Notes: a model not told the origin generated them from the letters alone. Shown: positions 1-6,876, numbered from the stretch's first letter. The stretch: 12,611 bases of DNA from Phycisphaeraceae bacterium (GCA_009827205.1 WUAK01000052.1:1-12611), one strand, 5' to 3'. Made by a program: numbers and translations.

Positions 1-1244
1 AGCAGGACACGCGGGTCGTACTCGGGTCGGTCGGCGAGCCAAGCCATTGTCTCGGGGCTCATGCCCTCCATCGCTGCATCTGGGAGGAGGTCGTTGAACT
101 GGTAGTTGAAGTAGCGGATCCACCCATCGGTCAGCACAACGTCAGCGTCAAGGATCTCACCGGTCTCTGGGTGCGCGCGGCTCGGGCCGATCGCGGTGCC
201 GATGTCGTTGCTCAGCCAGCGGATGAAGTTGTAACGAACGTCCTCGGGGTCCTTGTCCATGTGGGCGCCGGTGGCTGCGTCCTGCTGGTAGACCTCAATC
301 GCATTCAGGATGCCGACTTTCTCGAACGCTTCGTTCCAGTACTCAACACCTTCGCGCACGAATCGGCGGTAACGAACGGGTACGGTGTGATCGATGTAAT
401 AGACCACCGGCTGCTTGGGCGGGCTGAGCTTGAGACTCGGGTCGCGCTTCTCAATGTTCCAGCGGTTGATGTAGCGGACGATCTTGTCTTCGTCCTGGAA
501 CTTGCCGAGGTCTCGGTACGTCGTGGTGAAGTAGCCCAGCCTCTGGTCGGCAACGCGTGGCTTGTAGCCCTTGCTGCCCTCGACAGCACTGATGGAGTAG
601 TGGAACTCTTTAAGCGTGCCGCCCGCGACAGGCATCTCGATCGCGATCTCGATGTTCTTGGGGAAGGCTTTGGCGCTGCTGATGTTGAGCAAGCGCGTGT
701 TGGCGCCGCGAGCAGACGAGCCGAAGAAGGTCTGTGCATTGCCAGCGAGGAGCGCATCGAGGTCGATCACGGGCTGGCCGTTGGGACCGATGCACTGGAT
801 GGGCAGGTCGAGGATGACGCGGTCCGTGAAGATGCGCTCCACGGAGTCCTTGGATTCTTGATCGCCGGTCGAGCGGGTGTTGATCTCGGGTGCCATGAGA
901 GCAACACGTTTGTCGTAGCGCTTCCAGTATGTATACAGGTTGCTGCCCTGGAGGCCGGCGTAGGTTTCACCAGCACCGACGGTGACCGCAAACCACTGCT
1001 TTGTGTTCTGGAAATTGCGAGGGAGTTCGGCGAGCATCTGCCCGTCCTTCTCGCGCGTCCAGACGGTGTAGAAGCTCTGGGAGCCATCGGCAGTGGAGAC
1101 GACTTTCTCGAATCCGTCGGCGACTTCTTCAAATTTTGGGAAGTCTGGTTTCTTCTCTTTGGGCTGAGCGATTGCCAGTCCCGCGACGCACATCATCGCC
1201 GAGGCCGAGATCAGGCCTCTGCGGATCGCTTTCATATCTGCCAT
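1..1244 (-). CDS. Secreted zinc metalloprotease of the DUF5117/DUF4953 type, N-terminal part (3' end off window)
   Basis: The frame stays open from ATG at 1244 to the window edge, giving 414 residues without a stop. An AAGGAG Shine-Dalgarno at 1254-1259 sits 9 nt upstream and supports this ATG over the internal one at 1235. Residues 1-26 form a signal peptide (RRGLIS, hydrophobic core, LAIA|QP). The body carries features I recognise from the DUF5118/DUF5117 region of large zinc-dependent proteases: GYKPRVADQRLGYF near residue 227, then VVYYIDHTVPVRYRRFVREG and EYWNEAFEKVGI at about 280-315, and later DADVVLTDGW. The catalytic HExxH of this family lies in the following DUF4953 part, which would be beyond position 1 and cannot be checked. 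Role inferred: extracytoplasmic protein degradation. The upstream UbiA gene is co-directional, but a hairpin and 147 bp separate them, so it probably has its own promoter. Confidence 0.82.
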   Translation of the reverse strand, partial: MADMKAIRRGLISASAMMCVAGLAIAQPKEKKPDFPKFEEVADGFEKVVSTADGSQSFYTVWTREKDGQMLAELPRNFQNTKQWFAVTVGAGETYAGLQGSNLYTYWKRYDKRVALMAPEINTRSTGDQESKDSVERIFTDRVILDLPIQCIGPNGQPVIDLDALLAGNAQTFFGSSARGANTRLLNISSAKAFPKNIEIAIEMPVAGGTLKEFHYSISAVEGSKGYKPRVADQRLGYFTTTYRDLGKFQDEDKIVRYINRWNIEKRDPSLKLSPPKQPVVYYIDHTVPVRYRRFVREGVEYWNEAFEKVGILNAIEVYQQDAATGAHMDKDPEDVRYNFIRWLSNDIGTAIGPSRAHPETGEILDADVVLTDGWIRYFNYQFNDLLPDAAMEGMSPETMAWLADRPEYDPRVL

Positions 1245-1253
1245 AACCGAGCG

Positions 1254-1259
1254 CTCCTT
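1254..1259 (-). promoter_or_regulatory. Shine-Dalgarno of the metalloprotease gene
   Basis: Reads AAGGAG on the minus strand, 9 nt before the ATG at 1244. It decides that start over the in-frame ATG at 1235. Confidence 0.7.
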
Positions 1260-1328
1260 CTGTAAACCACTGACTTTGCCGCGCGTCGGCGTGCACACCG
1301 ATCGGACGGGCGATGAGATACTGCTGCA

Positions 1329-1355
1329 CTCAATCTCGGCGAAGTGCCGAGTGAG
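1329..1355. other. Small bulged hairpin in the 1245-1391 intergenic region
   Basis: CTCGGC (1335-1340) pairs with GCCGAG (1346-1351) around a GAAGT loop. CTCA (1329-1332) can pair with TGAG (1352-1355) if the two-base AT at 1333-1334 bulges out. No T-tract follows on either strand. It may be part of the 5' leader of the metalloprotease mRNA or have no role. Confidence 0.3.
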
Positions 1356-1369
1356 CCGCCATTGAACGG

Positions 1370-1393
1370 GACACCGGCCGAGGGGCTGGTGTC
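1370..1393 (-). terminator. Hairpin overlapping the UbiA stop codon
   Basis: GACACCGGCC (1370-1379) pairs with GGCTGGTGTC (1384-1393) through ten pairs, including one G-T, with a GAGG loop. It begins inside the stop codon of the prenyltransferase gene on the minus strand. There is no U-tract after it, so termination would have to be of a U-less or Rho-assisted kind. A role in 3' end stability is equally possible. Confidence 0.45.
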
Positions 1394-2378
1394 AGACACC
1401 GGGGCCGATCGCGTCGAGTTTCTCGGCGATGAGCAGCCCGAGTGAGAGCAGAACGAACACAACCCCGGCAACCTGGACGCCGCGATCGCGGACAGCAAGC
1501 TCCGTAGGGTCGTCGTATTTGCCCTGTTCCAGCAGCACGATACAGCGAAGCAGGCCGAACGTTGCTGGAAGAATGGTCAGCCAAAGAAGATTGAAGCCCC
1601 ACGGGCTCGCACCGGATGCGACGGTCCCGATTGCTGGGCCGTAGATGTCCTGCTGCTGCTCGACGTAGCCGGCGTAGGTCACGAGCGTGCCGACGGCGGT
1701 CATGACCACCGCCATCCTGAGAAGGTCATCGGTGTAAACCGAATGAACACCCCTGATCTGGGTGGCATCGGCCGCATTCTCTTCCATCGTCCTCCGTTCC
1801 GCGAGTCGTTTGCCGAGCGCGAGGAACATCGCGAGAAAGAAGGTCGAGTTCAGCAGCCAGGTACTGGGCGCCACACCAGCGGCGGCACAGCCGGCCATCA
1901 CCCGGAGCACAAAGCCCGCGGACAGGCTGATGACATCGAGGATCACGACCCGTTTCATAAATCCTGAATAGGCAAGGACATTGAGCGTGTAGAGGGCGGT
2001 CAGCCCGAGTACCCACCACCGCCGAGAGTCATCGACGAGGAAGCACGCACCGACAGCTGCGACCATGAGTACGACCGCGAATAAACGGGCCGGACCAAGA
2101 GCGATTTTGCCGCTAGCGATCGGCCGGCGCCTTTTCCGGGGATGTAACGCATCGGCGTGTCGATCGGCGATGTCGTTGACGACGTAACACCCGCTGGACG
2201 CAAACCCAAACGCAAGAAAGGCCCCGAGCACGGAAACCCACGAATCCAGCAGGGCGAGGCCGTAGATCGGGCCGATGAGTACGAACGCACCCTTGCCCCA
2301 TTGGGTGGGGCGTGCAAGGCGGAGGAAGTCCGCGGGGGTCGCTTGCGAGGTCGGCTTGGCCTGGTCTGGCATGGGCAT
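1392..2378 (-). CDS. UbiA-superfamily prenyltransferase, decaprenyl-phosphate phosphoribosyltransferase-like
   Basis: This is a 328-residue integral membrane protein with about nine hydrophobic segments, the usual UbiA size. The first Asp-rich motif is YVVNDIADRHAD, directly followed by HPRKRRRPIASG. That combination is typical of the branch that moves 5-phosphoribose from PRPP to polyprenyl phosphate (mycobacterial DPPR synthase). The second family block is also present: YSGFMKRVVILDV, then AGFVLRVMAG and FLALGKRLAE. In mycobacteria the product is the precursor of the lipid-linked arabinose donor for cell-wall arabinan; the acceptor and final sugar here are unknown. Two starts are possible, ATG at 2378 and ATG at 2372; neither has a clear Shine-Dalgarno. 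The gene diverges from the GT-C candidate across only 47 bp, which suggests a joint function. UbiA enzymes acting on quinone, heme or chlorophyll substrates are less likely given the HPRKRRRPIASG block. Confidence 0.85.
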   Translation of the reverse strand: MPMPDQAKPTSQATPADFLRLARPTQWGKGAFVLIGPIYGLALLDSWVSVLGAFLAFGFASSGCYVVNDIADRHADALHPRKRRRPIASGKIALGPARLFAVVLMVAAVGACFLVDDSRRWWVLGLTALYTLNVLAYSGFMKRVVILDVISLSAGFVLRVMAGCAAAGVAPSTWLLNSTFFLAMFLALGKRLAERRTMEENAADATQIRGVHSVYTDDLLRMAVVMTAVGTLVTYAGYVEQQQDIYGPAIGTVASGASPWGFNLLWLTILPATFGLLRCIVLLEQGKYDDPTELAVRDRGVQVAGVVFVLLSLGLLIAEKLDAIGPGV

Positions 2379-2425
2379 ATGTTAGAGCGGCGCGGCGGCT
2401 GCGCCTCGGAGTCACGACAGCTACT

Positions 2426-3799
2426 TTGAGCGAACAAGAATCAAAGCCGAAACATGCCAGAACCCATCCGCTGCTGGCGGGCGGCGTGGTTCTCATCGTC
2501 ATGTGGGTGCTCCAGCTCATCGTCGTGCTCGGCCCGGGCATCAGCGGCCCCGCCGCGAACGACGAGCAGGAGTTTCACCTGCCGACCATCCGTCTCTTCG
2601 CCGAGCAGATGCCCAGGCCCGATCTATCTTCTTACAACGTCGCGACCACGCCCGGGTATCACCTGGTGCTTGCTGTCGCGGTCAACATGGGTGCCGAGTC
2701 CGACAAAGCACTCCGGCTCATCGGAGGTCAGTTCGCGGTTCTGCTCGCGGCGCTCATGACTTGCTGGGTTGGAAAGCGAATCGAATGGCCCTTCGCTGCT
2801 GTCCTTGCGCTGCCGGCGTTCGTGGCAATCTACACGTTCTCGCCGATGGTGCTTGCGTTACCTGAAGCCGCCGCATGGCTCGGTGTTCTCGCGATGCTGG
2901 TCATCGGGTTGCGCCGGGTTGTGCGCCGCGAATGGTTCGTGGTTGCCGGGTTCGTGCTCGTGGGTCTTGTGTGCATCAGGCAGATCCACATCTGGGCTGC
3001 CGTACCCATCTGGCTTTCTGCATGGCTCGGTTCTCAGCAGGATCGTGAGCCTGACCGACTTGTGCCAAGGTTCAAAGAGCTTGAACTCAACGAACGTCTG
3101 CCGCTAACGGTGTTCGCGTTTCTTTGCACACTGCCCGCGTTCGGTGTTCTCGCATGGTTTTTCTGGCTCTGGGGAGGTCCGGTACCGCCTGGCTTTCAGA
3201 CGAGCGAGGCGGCTTCTCAGATCACCGGTGCTGCGGTTCATAGCGGCGGTAATCTCGCCAGCCCAGCGATGGTGCTCGCACTGTTCGGCTTGTTCGCGCC
3301 CTTCTTTGTTGTTGGATTGATCCCGGTGATCAAGCGCCGATTGGCTGAGAAGCCCTCGGTGGTCTGGACCGTGATTCTCTCGGGTGTGCTTGGGTTTTTC
3401 ATCTCGGTCGTGCCCGAGACCAGTTTCGATGTGAGCGAGGGCCGATGGACGGGGCTCTGGAATCTCGCCGAGAAACTACCAACGCTCGGCGAGCGGTCGC
3501 CTTTCATTATCGGTCTGTCAACGATCGGCGGCATGCAGCTCGCTTGTTTGCTGCTTGTGACCCGCTCGCGAGACAGGCTCATCATCGCGGGCACGCTTCT
3601 GGCGTTCACTGTTGCCCAGACCGCGAACTTCCAGTCGTGGACCCGGTACCTGCTCCCAATGGTGCTGTTCACACTCGTGATGCTGACGACTCTGGCAATT
3701 CAGATTCTTCCGGCTAGGAGATTCTGGCACGTCCTCGGACCGACCGTGCTCGCGCTCGGATTCGGTTACGGCACGGTTATGAGACTCATCGAGTCGTAA
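2426..3799 (+). CDS. Polytopic membrane protein, candidate GT-C glycosyltransferase with ALG10-like motifs
   Basis: The reading frame is open from 2312, but starts before 2379 would overlap the divergent gene. I chose TTG at 2426 (MSEQESKPKH, then the first membrane segment), giving 457 residues; a GGAG lies 14 nt before it, further than usual. The protein has roughly ten to twelve hydrophobic segments. The first extracytoplasmic loop holds NDEQEFHLPTIRLF (Asp46-Glu47), then YNVATTPGYHL. This matches the acidic-pair loop of GT-C enzymes and resembles the 'DE.FH.PQ...ITT.PG.Y' block I recall from the ALG10 glucosyltransferase. A second ALG10-like element, CIRQIHIW (RQ at 185-186), follows, with a late WTRYLLP. 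GT-C enzymes take sugars from polyprenyl-phosphate donors on the outer face of the membrane. The assignment rests on short motifs; another GT-C family or an unrelated membrane protein remains possible. Confidence 0.6.
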   Translation: MSEQESKPKHARTHPLLAGGVVLIVMWVLQLIVVLGPGISGPAANDEQEFHLPTIRLFAEQMPRPDLSSYNVATTPGYHLVLAVAVNMGAESDKALRLIGGQFAVLLAALMTCWVGKRIEWPFAAVLALPAFVAIYTFSPMVLALPEAAAWLGVLAMLVIGLRRVVRREWFVVAGFVLVGLVCIRQIHIWAAVPIWLSAWLGSQQDREPDRLVPRFKELELNERLPLTVFAFLCTLPAFGVLAWFFWLWGGPVPPGFQTSEAASQITGAAVHSGGNLASPAMVLALFGLFAPFFVVGLIPVIKRRLAEKPSVVWTVILSGVLGFFISVVPETSFDVSEGRWTGLWNLAEKLPTLGERSPFIIGLSTIGGMQLACLLLVTRSRDRLIIAGTLLAFTVAQTANFQSWTRYLLPMVLFTLVMLTTLAIQILPARRFWHVLGPTVLALGFGYGTVMRLIES

Positions 3800-3833
3800 T
3801 TTGGGCTATCGGTCCATGTACAGATGTCCGGGA

Positions 3834-3910
3834 AAGTCGTGAACTTCGGGTCCCAAGCGAGAGAATGGTGGCCAAGTCGTGATTCGGGCGCACTTTATGT
3901 GCGAGAGAAT
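3834..3910 (+). repeat. Two-copy imperfect direct repeat upstream of the PEP-CTERM-like gene
   Basis: AAGTCGTGA occurs at 3834-3842 and 3874-3882. Each copy is followed by TTCGGG (3845-3850, 3883-3888) and then by GCGAGAGAAT (3857-3866, 3901-3910). Three blocks are therefore repeated in the same order with different small gaps between them, at an overall period of 40-44 bp. It could be a duplicated regulatory element or the remains of a tandem duplication. Confidence 0.75.
3889..3903. promoter_or_regulatory. Palindrome CGCAC-TTTAT-GTGCG
   Basis: Perfect 5-bp arms flank an A/T loop inside the second copy of the direct repeat; the first copy lacks it. It lies about 140 bp before the ATG at 4043. 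It could be an operator, but nothing identifies a regulator. Confidence 0.3.
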
Positions 3911-4030
3911 CCCAGTTCTCCCTTGTGTGCGTGCATCCCTTCCGGTTGTATGTGCGGAGGGTTTCCTGGGGAGCACGTTGTAAGTCCTTGTGGATAAGCA
4001 GCTTGCAGGGCGAATATAGCGGTGGGAGAA

Positions 4031-4037
4031 AAAGGAG
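4031..4037 (+). promoter_or_regulatory. Shine-Dalgarno of the PEP-CTERM-like gene
   Basis: AAAGGAG ends 5 nt before ATG 4043. This places the start there rather than at the in-frame GTG at 4022, whose reading frame would run through the Shine-Dalgarno itself. Confidence 0.75.
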
Positions 4038-4042
4038 TCGTT

Positions 4043-4786
4043 ATGGCTTGTGCGCGATTTGTGTGCGCTTTGGCCTGTGCTAGCCTTGCACCTTCAGTTC
4101 TTGCTGAACCCATCGAAGCTACTTTCGAGAATCTCGTTCACGGCGAGATCGTAAACGGTCAGTTTGCTGATGTCGGGATGAGCATCGAGGCGGTCAATTT
4201 CCAGCTGCCCGGTGCGATGCCTATCGCATTCGACACGCAGTTCATCAACACCGCAGACCCGGACCTGCAGGGCCCGCCATGGAGTCATGGCAACCTCGCG
4301 CCAAACACCATCCTCGGCAACGTCATCATCGTGCCCGAGAACATGGTTGACGCGAACAACGACGGCATAGTTGACGACCCCGACGACGAAGGGGCCCGGC
4401 CTGCTGGCGAACTCATGTTCAGCTTCGACCAGGTTATGACCGGCTTTGGCTTCGATGTCCTCGACATCGAGGGTGTCACGCAAGAAACAACCACGATCGA
4501 GTTCTTCCTGTTCGGCGAGTCGGTTGGCTCCGTTGCGTTTACAGACTTCACCGATCCGCAGAGTGTGTTCTACGACGAGACGATCGTGTTCGGCAACAAC
4601 TCAGCGAACCGTGTCTCGCCCATTATGATCGGTGATGTTTCCGAAGGCCTTGCCGATGGCTACACGAGCGTCACGATCCACATGGGTGGTTCCAGCGCGT
4701 TCGACAACATCGTGACCATCCCCGCGCCGGCATCGGCAGTGCTGCTCGGCCTCGGAGGATTCGCCGCGGCGCGTCGCAGGCGGTAA
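4043..4786 (+). CDS. Secreted protein with PEP-CTERM-like sorting tail
   Basis: The product has 247 residues. Residues 1-22 are a signal peptide (ARFVCALACA, then PSVLA|EP). The C-terminus is a sorting signal of the PEP-CTERM kind: IPAPASA, a hydrophobic stretch LLGLGGFAAA, then RRRR at the very end. In known systems an exosortase recognises such tails and transfers the protein to the envelope; no exosortase gene is in the window. The body looks like an all-beta domain (FENLVHGEIVNGQF near residues 29-42, FSFDQV-type strands later) and I do not recognise a specific family. DANNDGIVDDPDDE at residues 103-116 is a Ca-binding-like Asp/Asn loop. The gene stands alone: 243 bp of non-coding DNA precede it and a hairpin terminator follows 25 bp after the stop. 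Function is unknown. Confidence 0.85.
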   Translation: MACARFVCALACASLAPSVLAEPIEATFENLVHGEIVNGQFADVGMSIEAVNFQLPGAMPIAFDTQFINTADPDLQGPPWSHGNLAPNTILGNVIIVPENMVDANNDGIVDDPDDEGARPAGELMFSFDQVMTGFGFDVLDIEGVTQETTTIEFFLFGESVGSVAFTDFTDPQSVFYDETIVFGNNSANRVSPIMIGDVSEGLADGYTSVTIHMGGSSAFDNIVTIPAPASAVLLGLGGFAAARRRR

Positions 4787-4811
4787 GCCGAACTCCATTG
4801 GATACAAAGAC

Positions 4812-4844
4812 ACACCGGGCGGCCTGATGAAGGCCGCCCGGTGT
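4812..4844. terminator. Strong hairpin terminator, probably bidirectional
   Basis: A 14-bp perfect stem (ACACCGGGCGGCCT with its complement) surrounds a GATGA loop. On the plus strand TGTTTT follows, giving a standard intrinsic terminator for the PEP-CTERM-like gene. The minus-strand gene ending at 4874 converges on it; on that side only GTCTTTG follows, so termination there may be weaker. Confidence 0.9.
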
Positions 4845-4873
4845 TGTTTTAATGCGGTGGTTGTGGAACCGCG

Positions 4874-6724
4874 TTACTCGCAGCCGTTGTTGTAGTTGTT
4901 GATCCAGGCCGTGAAGTCGGCTGGGGTGCACGCGTCGTCGCCGTTCTGGTCGCAGCCTGGCAGGTTGTTGTTGAAGGCATTGATCCATGCGGTGAAGTCA
5001 GCCGGTGTGACTAAGCCATCGCCGTTGACATCGGGGAGGCACTCGCCGGTTTCGCCAGAGCGTTCGATGGCGCCCATGTCCACGATGAACGATCCGCCCG
5101 CGCCTGTGTCGGGCGTGTTGGTGTCGTCGGCGAAGCGTGGGTTGCCGAGGAAATCGAACTCGAGTTCCGCGGGCACGAGCGAGTTGTCGCCCGCGTCTAC
5201 ACCCGGGGACATCTCGGCGAGCGTGAAGTCACCGCTGGCGGCACCGACGAACAGGGGTGGATCTGTGATCACAGTGAGTCCACCGATCGCGGGTCCTGTG
5301 CTGAGCGTATCGAAGCCGTTGAACGCGTTGGTGGTGATGTCGATGATGCCCGTGTCGGTCGAGATGACGCCGCGCTTGGTGCCGGGCCCGGTGAGGGTGT
5401 AGATGTTGTTGTGAACACGTGCGGCGATGCCCGAGGCAGCGGCCCCCGTGGTGATCACGCCTTCAGCAAAGCCGTTGGCGCCGCTGGACCCGTTGGAGCC
5501 GGTGGAGCCGCTGCTTCCGTTGCTTCCGTTGCTTCCGTCGCTGGCCAGGAAGCCGCCGTCGCCGCCAAGGCCGCGGCTGCCGCCGCCGCCGCCGCTGCCG
5601 CCGTTGCCGCGGAACCCGCCTTGTTCTGCGTTGGCCTGGTAGACGGTGTTGTTGGCGATGACGGGCTCTGTGCCCGGGTCGATGATGCGGAAGATCTGGA
5701 GCGAGCCGGCGTTGCCTCCGCTGCCTCCGTTGCCGCCGCGACCGCCGCGACCGCCGTTGCCGCCGTCGCCTCCGTCCTGGAAGGCCCCGCCGTCGCCGCC
5801 GTCGCCGCCGTTGCCGCCGCGACCGCCTGAGCCACCGTTGCCGCCGTTGCCGGGTGTTCCGCCCGAGAGCCGGTCAACGATGTTCTGTGCGATGGTGATC
5901 TCGTTGACGCCCTCGACGAAAGCAGCTGTGGTGAAGCCGCCGCGTCCGCCGTTGCCGCCGCTTCCGCCGCTTCGGCCCGTTCCTCCGTTGCCGCCGTTGT
6001 CGCCTGCGCCGCCGTTGGATCCGTTGGAGCCTGAGCTGCCGTTTCCTCCGCGACCGCCGTTTCCTCCGCGACCGCCCTCAATGCCAAAGAGTTGTGTGCT
6101 GGTCAGGCGAAGCGAATCGATGTTGCGGGCATCAATACCGGTCACGCTGTTTCCGTTGCCGCCGCTGGCACCGTTGGCGTTGGAGCCGCCGTTGTTGCCG
6201 TTGTTTCCGTCGCGACCGTTGATTGGCCCGATTGAGCTCTGTTCGATGCTCATGGTGCCGCCGAGTCTGGCGATTACGCCGTAGCGCGTCGCGGCAGCGG
6301 GTGTCGGTGCGCTCGTGCTGTCGAAGATATCGACGCCTGTGAGCGATACGTCCGCGTCGTCGGCTTCAACGCCCACGATCCTGAAGTCCATGATTGCCGC
6401 GTAGTCGACGTCGCCCGTCGAGCCTGCTTGAAACTTCAAGCCCTCCCACGTGCCGTTGATCGGGAAGAACATGACCGGCTCGGCTTCGGTCCCCTCAACC
6501 ACCAGCGACGCTCCGCCCGCGAAGCTGATCTCGTAGCCCGTGTCGACCACCACCTGCGAGCCAGCGCCGAGTGTCAAGGTGCCCGTGTAGGTCGTGTTGT
6601 CGTTGATGATCAGTGTCCCACCCGGGGGGACAACGACGTCGCCAGGGACCGTGGTCTGGCCCAGTGCGTTCGTGACTGCGAGTGCTGCGAGCAGCGAGGC
6701 TGCGGTGTTTCGTGTCGTGTGCAT
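4874..6724 (-). CDS. Secreted beta-helix protein with glycine-triplet arms and C-terminal GC-type dockerin
   Basis: The start is ATG 6724, with AAGGAG 6 nt upstream; the open frame to 6841 runs through the neighbouring terminator and is not the start. The product has 616 residues. Residues 1-22 are a signal peptide (SLLAALAVTNALG|Q). Residues 30-165 look like beta-strands of a right-handed helix (VPPGGTLIINDNTTYTG). Four stretches of Gly-X-Y triplets follow at about 166-192, 214-263, 286-339 and 367-418, each separated by about 22-29 residues with the look of one helix coil (NEITIAQNIVDRL, EPVIANNTVYQ). About 465-555 resembles a choice-of-anchor Q region (SPGVDAGDNS, FIVDMGAIE). Residues 562-615 are a two-unit dockerin with Ca loops DVNGDGLVTPAD and DQNGDDACTPAD, followed by one Glu. 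Probably an envelope or extracellular structural protein or adhesin; no enzymatic motif was seen. Confidence 0.88.
   Translation of the reverse strand: MHTTRNTAASLLAALAVTNALGQTTVPGDVVVPPGGTLIINDNTTYTGTLTLGAGSQVVVDTGYEISFAGGASLVVEGTEAEPVMFFPINGTWEGLKFQAGSTGDVDYAAIMDFRIVGVEADDADVSLTGVDIFDSTSAPTPAAATRYGVIARLGGTMSIEQSSIGPINGRDGNNGNNGGSNANGASGGNGNSVTGIDARNIDSLRLTSTQLFGIEGGRGGNGGRGGNGSSGSNGSNGGAGDNGGNGGTGRSGGSGGNGGRGGFTTAAFVEGVNEITIAQNIVDRLSGGTPGNGGNGGSGGRGGNGGDGGDGGAFQDGGDGGNGGRGGRGGNGGSGGNAGSLQIFRIIDPGTEPVIANNTVYQANAEQGGFRGNGGSGGGGGSRGLGGDGGFLASDGSNGSNGSSGSTGSNGSSGANGFAEGVITTGAAASGIAARVHNNIYTLTGPGTKRGVISTDTGIIDITTNAFNGFDTLSTGPAIGGLTVITDPPLFVGAASGDFTLAEMSPGVDAGDNSLVPAELEFDFLGNPRFADDTNTPDTGAGGSFIVDMGAIERSGETGECLPDVNGDGLVTPADFTAWINAFNNNLPGCDQNGDDACTPADFTAWINNYNNGCE
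5471..6229 (-). repeat. Glycine-triplet coding repeats (four blocks)
   Basis: Low-complexity DNA made of short variants of CCGCCGTTG on the plus strand encodes GGN, GGR, GGS, GGD, GSN and GSS triplets on the minus strand. The blocks are about 6148-6229, 5934-6086, 5707-5868 and 5471-5626. The intervening DNA is ordinary coding sequence. Variation of repeat number by slippage is likely. Confidence 0.85.
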
Positions 6725-6730
6725 GGTGTG

Positions 6731-6736
6731 CTCCTT
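6731..6736 (-). promoter_or_regulatory. Shine-Dalgarno of the glycine-arm protein gene
   Basis: AAGGAG on the minus strand, 6 nt before ATG 6724. It fixes the start and removes a 39-codon upstream extension. Confidence 0.75.
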
Positions 6737-6804
6737 TTCGTGATAGAGATGCACAGACAGACGCGACGGCGGGAGGGCTCGCGCCTCACACAAACAAGAA
6801 AAGA

Positions 6805-6831
6805 CCGGGCGGTCCTCTCGGAGCCGCCCGG
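6805..6831 (-). terminator. Intrinsic terminator of the Pmp-like gene
   Basis: CCGGGCGG (6805-6812) pairs with CCGCCCGG (6824-6831). On the minus strand the stem is followed by TCTTTTCTTGTTT. It lies 46 nt after the stop of the 6877-8562 gene and about 80 nt before the next start. Confidence 0.85.
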
Positions 6832-6876
6832 CCACACGCATCCCTGCTGAGGGGTCTCAGGATGTCGTCGTCCTGT

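Larger units (their letters stand above)
3800..4042. other. Non-coding region before the PEP-CTERM-like gene
   Basis: No credible gene is seen in these 243 bp. They contain a two-copy direct repeat (3834-3910), a small palindrome (3889-3903) and the Shine-Dalgarno of the next gene. No terminator for the GT-C gene is visible. A weak sigma-70-like pair, TTGTGG at 3988 and GAATAT at 4012 with an 18-nt spacer, could drive the next gene, but the match is poor. Confidence 0.6.

Noticed and set aside
171..1265. Long plus-strand open frame (364 codons)
   Set aside because: It lies antisense to the metalloprotease, whose minus-strand frame has a signal peptide, Shine-Dalgarno and family motifs. The plus-strand product has no recognisable domain; GC-rich codon bias explains the absence of stops.
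2312..2425. N-terminal extension of the GT-C candidate from ATG 2312
   Set aside because: It would overlap the divergent prenyltransferase gene by 67 bp and adds an Arg/Gly-rich stretch unlike a membrane protein start.
4022..4042. GTG start for the PEP-CTERM-like gene
   Set aside because: The AAAGGAG Shine-Dalgarno lies inside this stretch and is correctly spaced for ATG 4043.
3895..4113. Minus-strand 72-codon open frame
   Set aside because: It overlaps the promoter region and signal-peptide code of the PEP-CTERM-like gene, has no Shine-Dalgarno and no recognisable sequence.
5471..6229. Possible CRISPR or satellite array
   Set aside because: There are no constant repeats with unique spacers; the periodicity is 3 and 9 bp and follows the Gly-X-Y reading frame.
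5411..6284. Overlapping plus-strand open frames rich in Ala or Pro
   Set aside because: They are the complements of the glycine-triplet code (CCG/GCC repeats) and have no start signals or domains.
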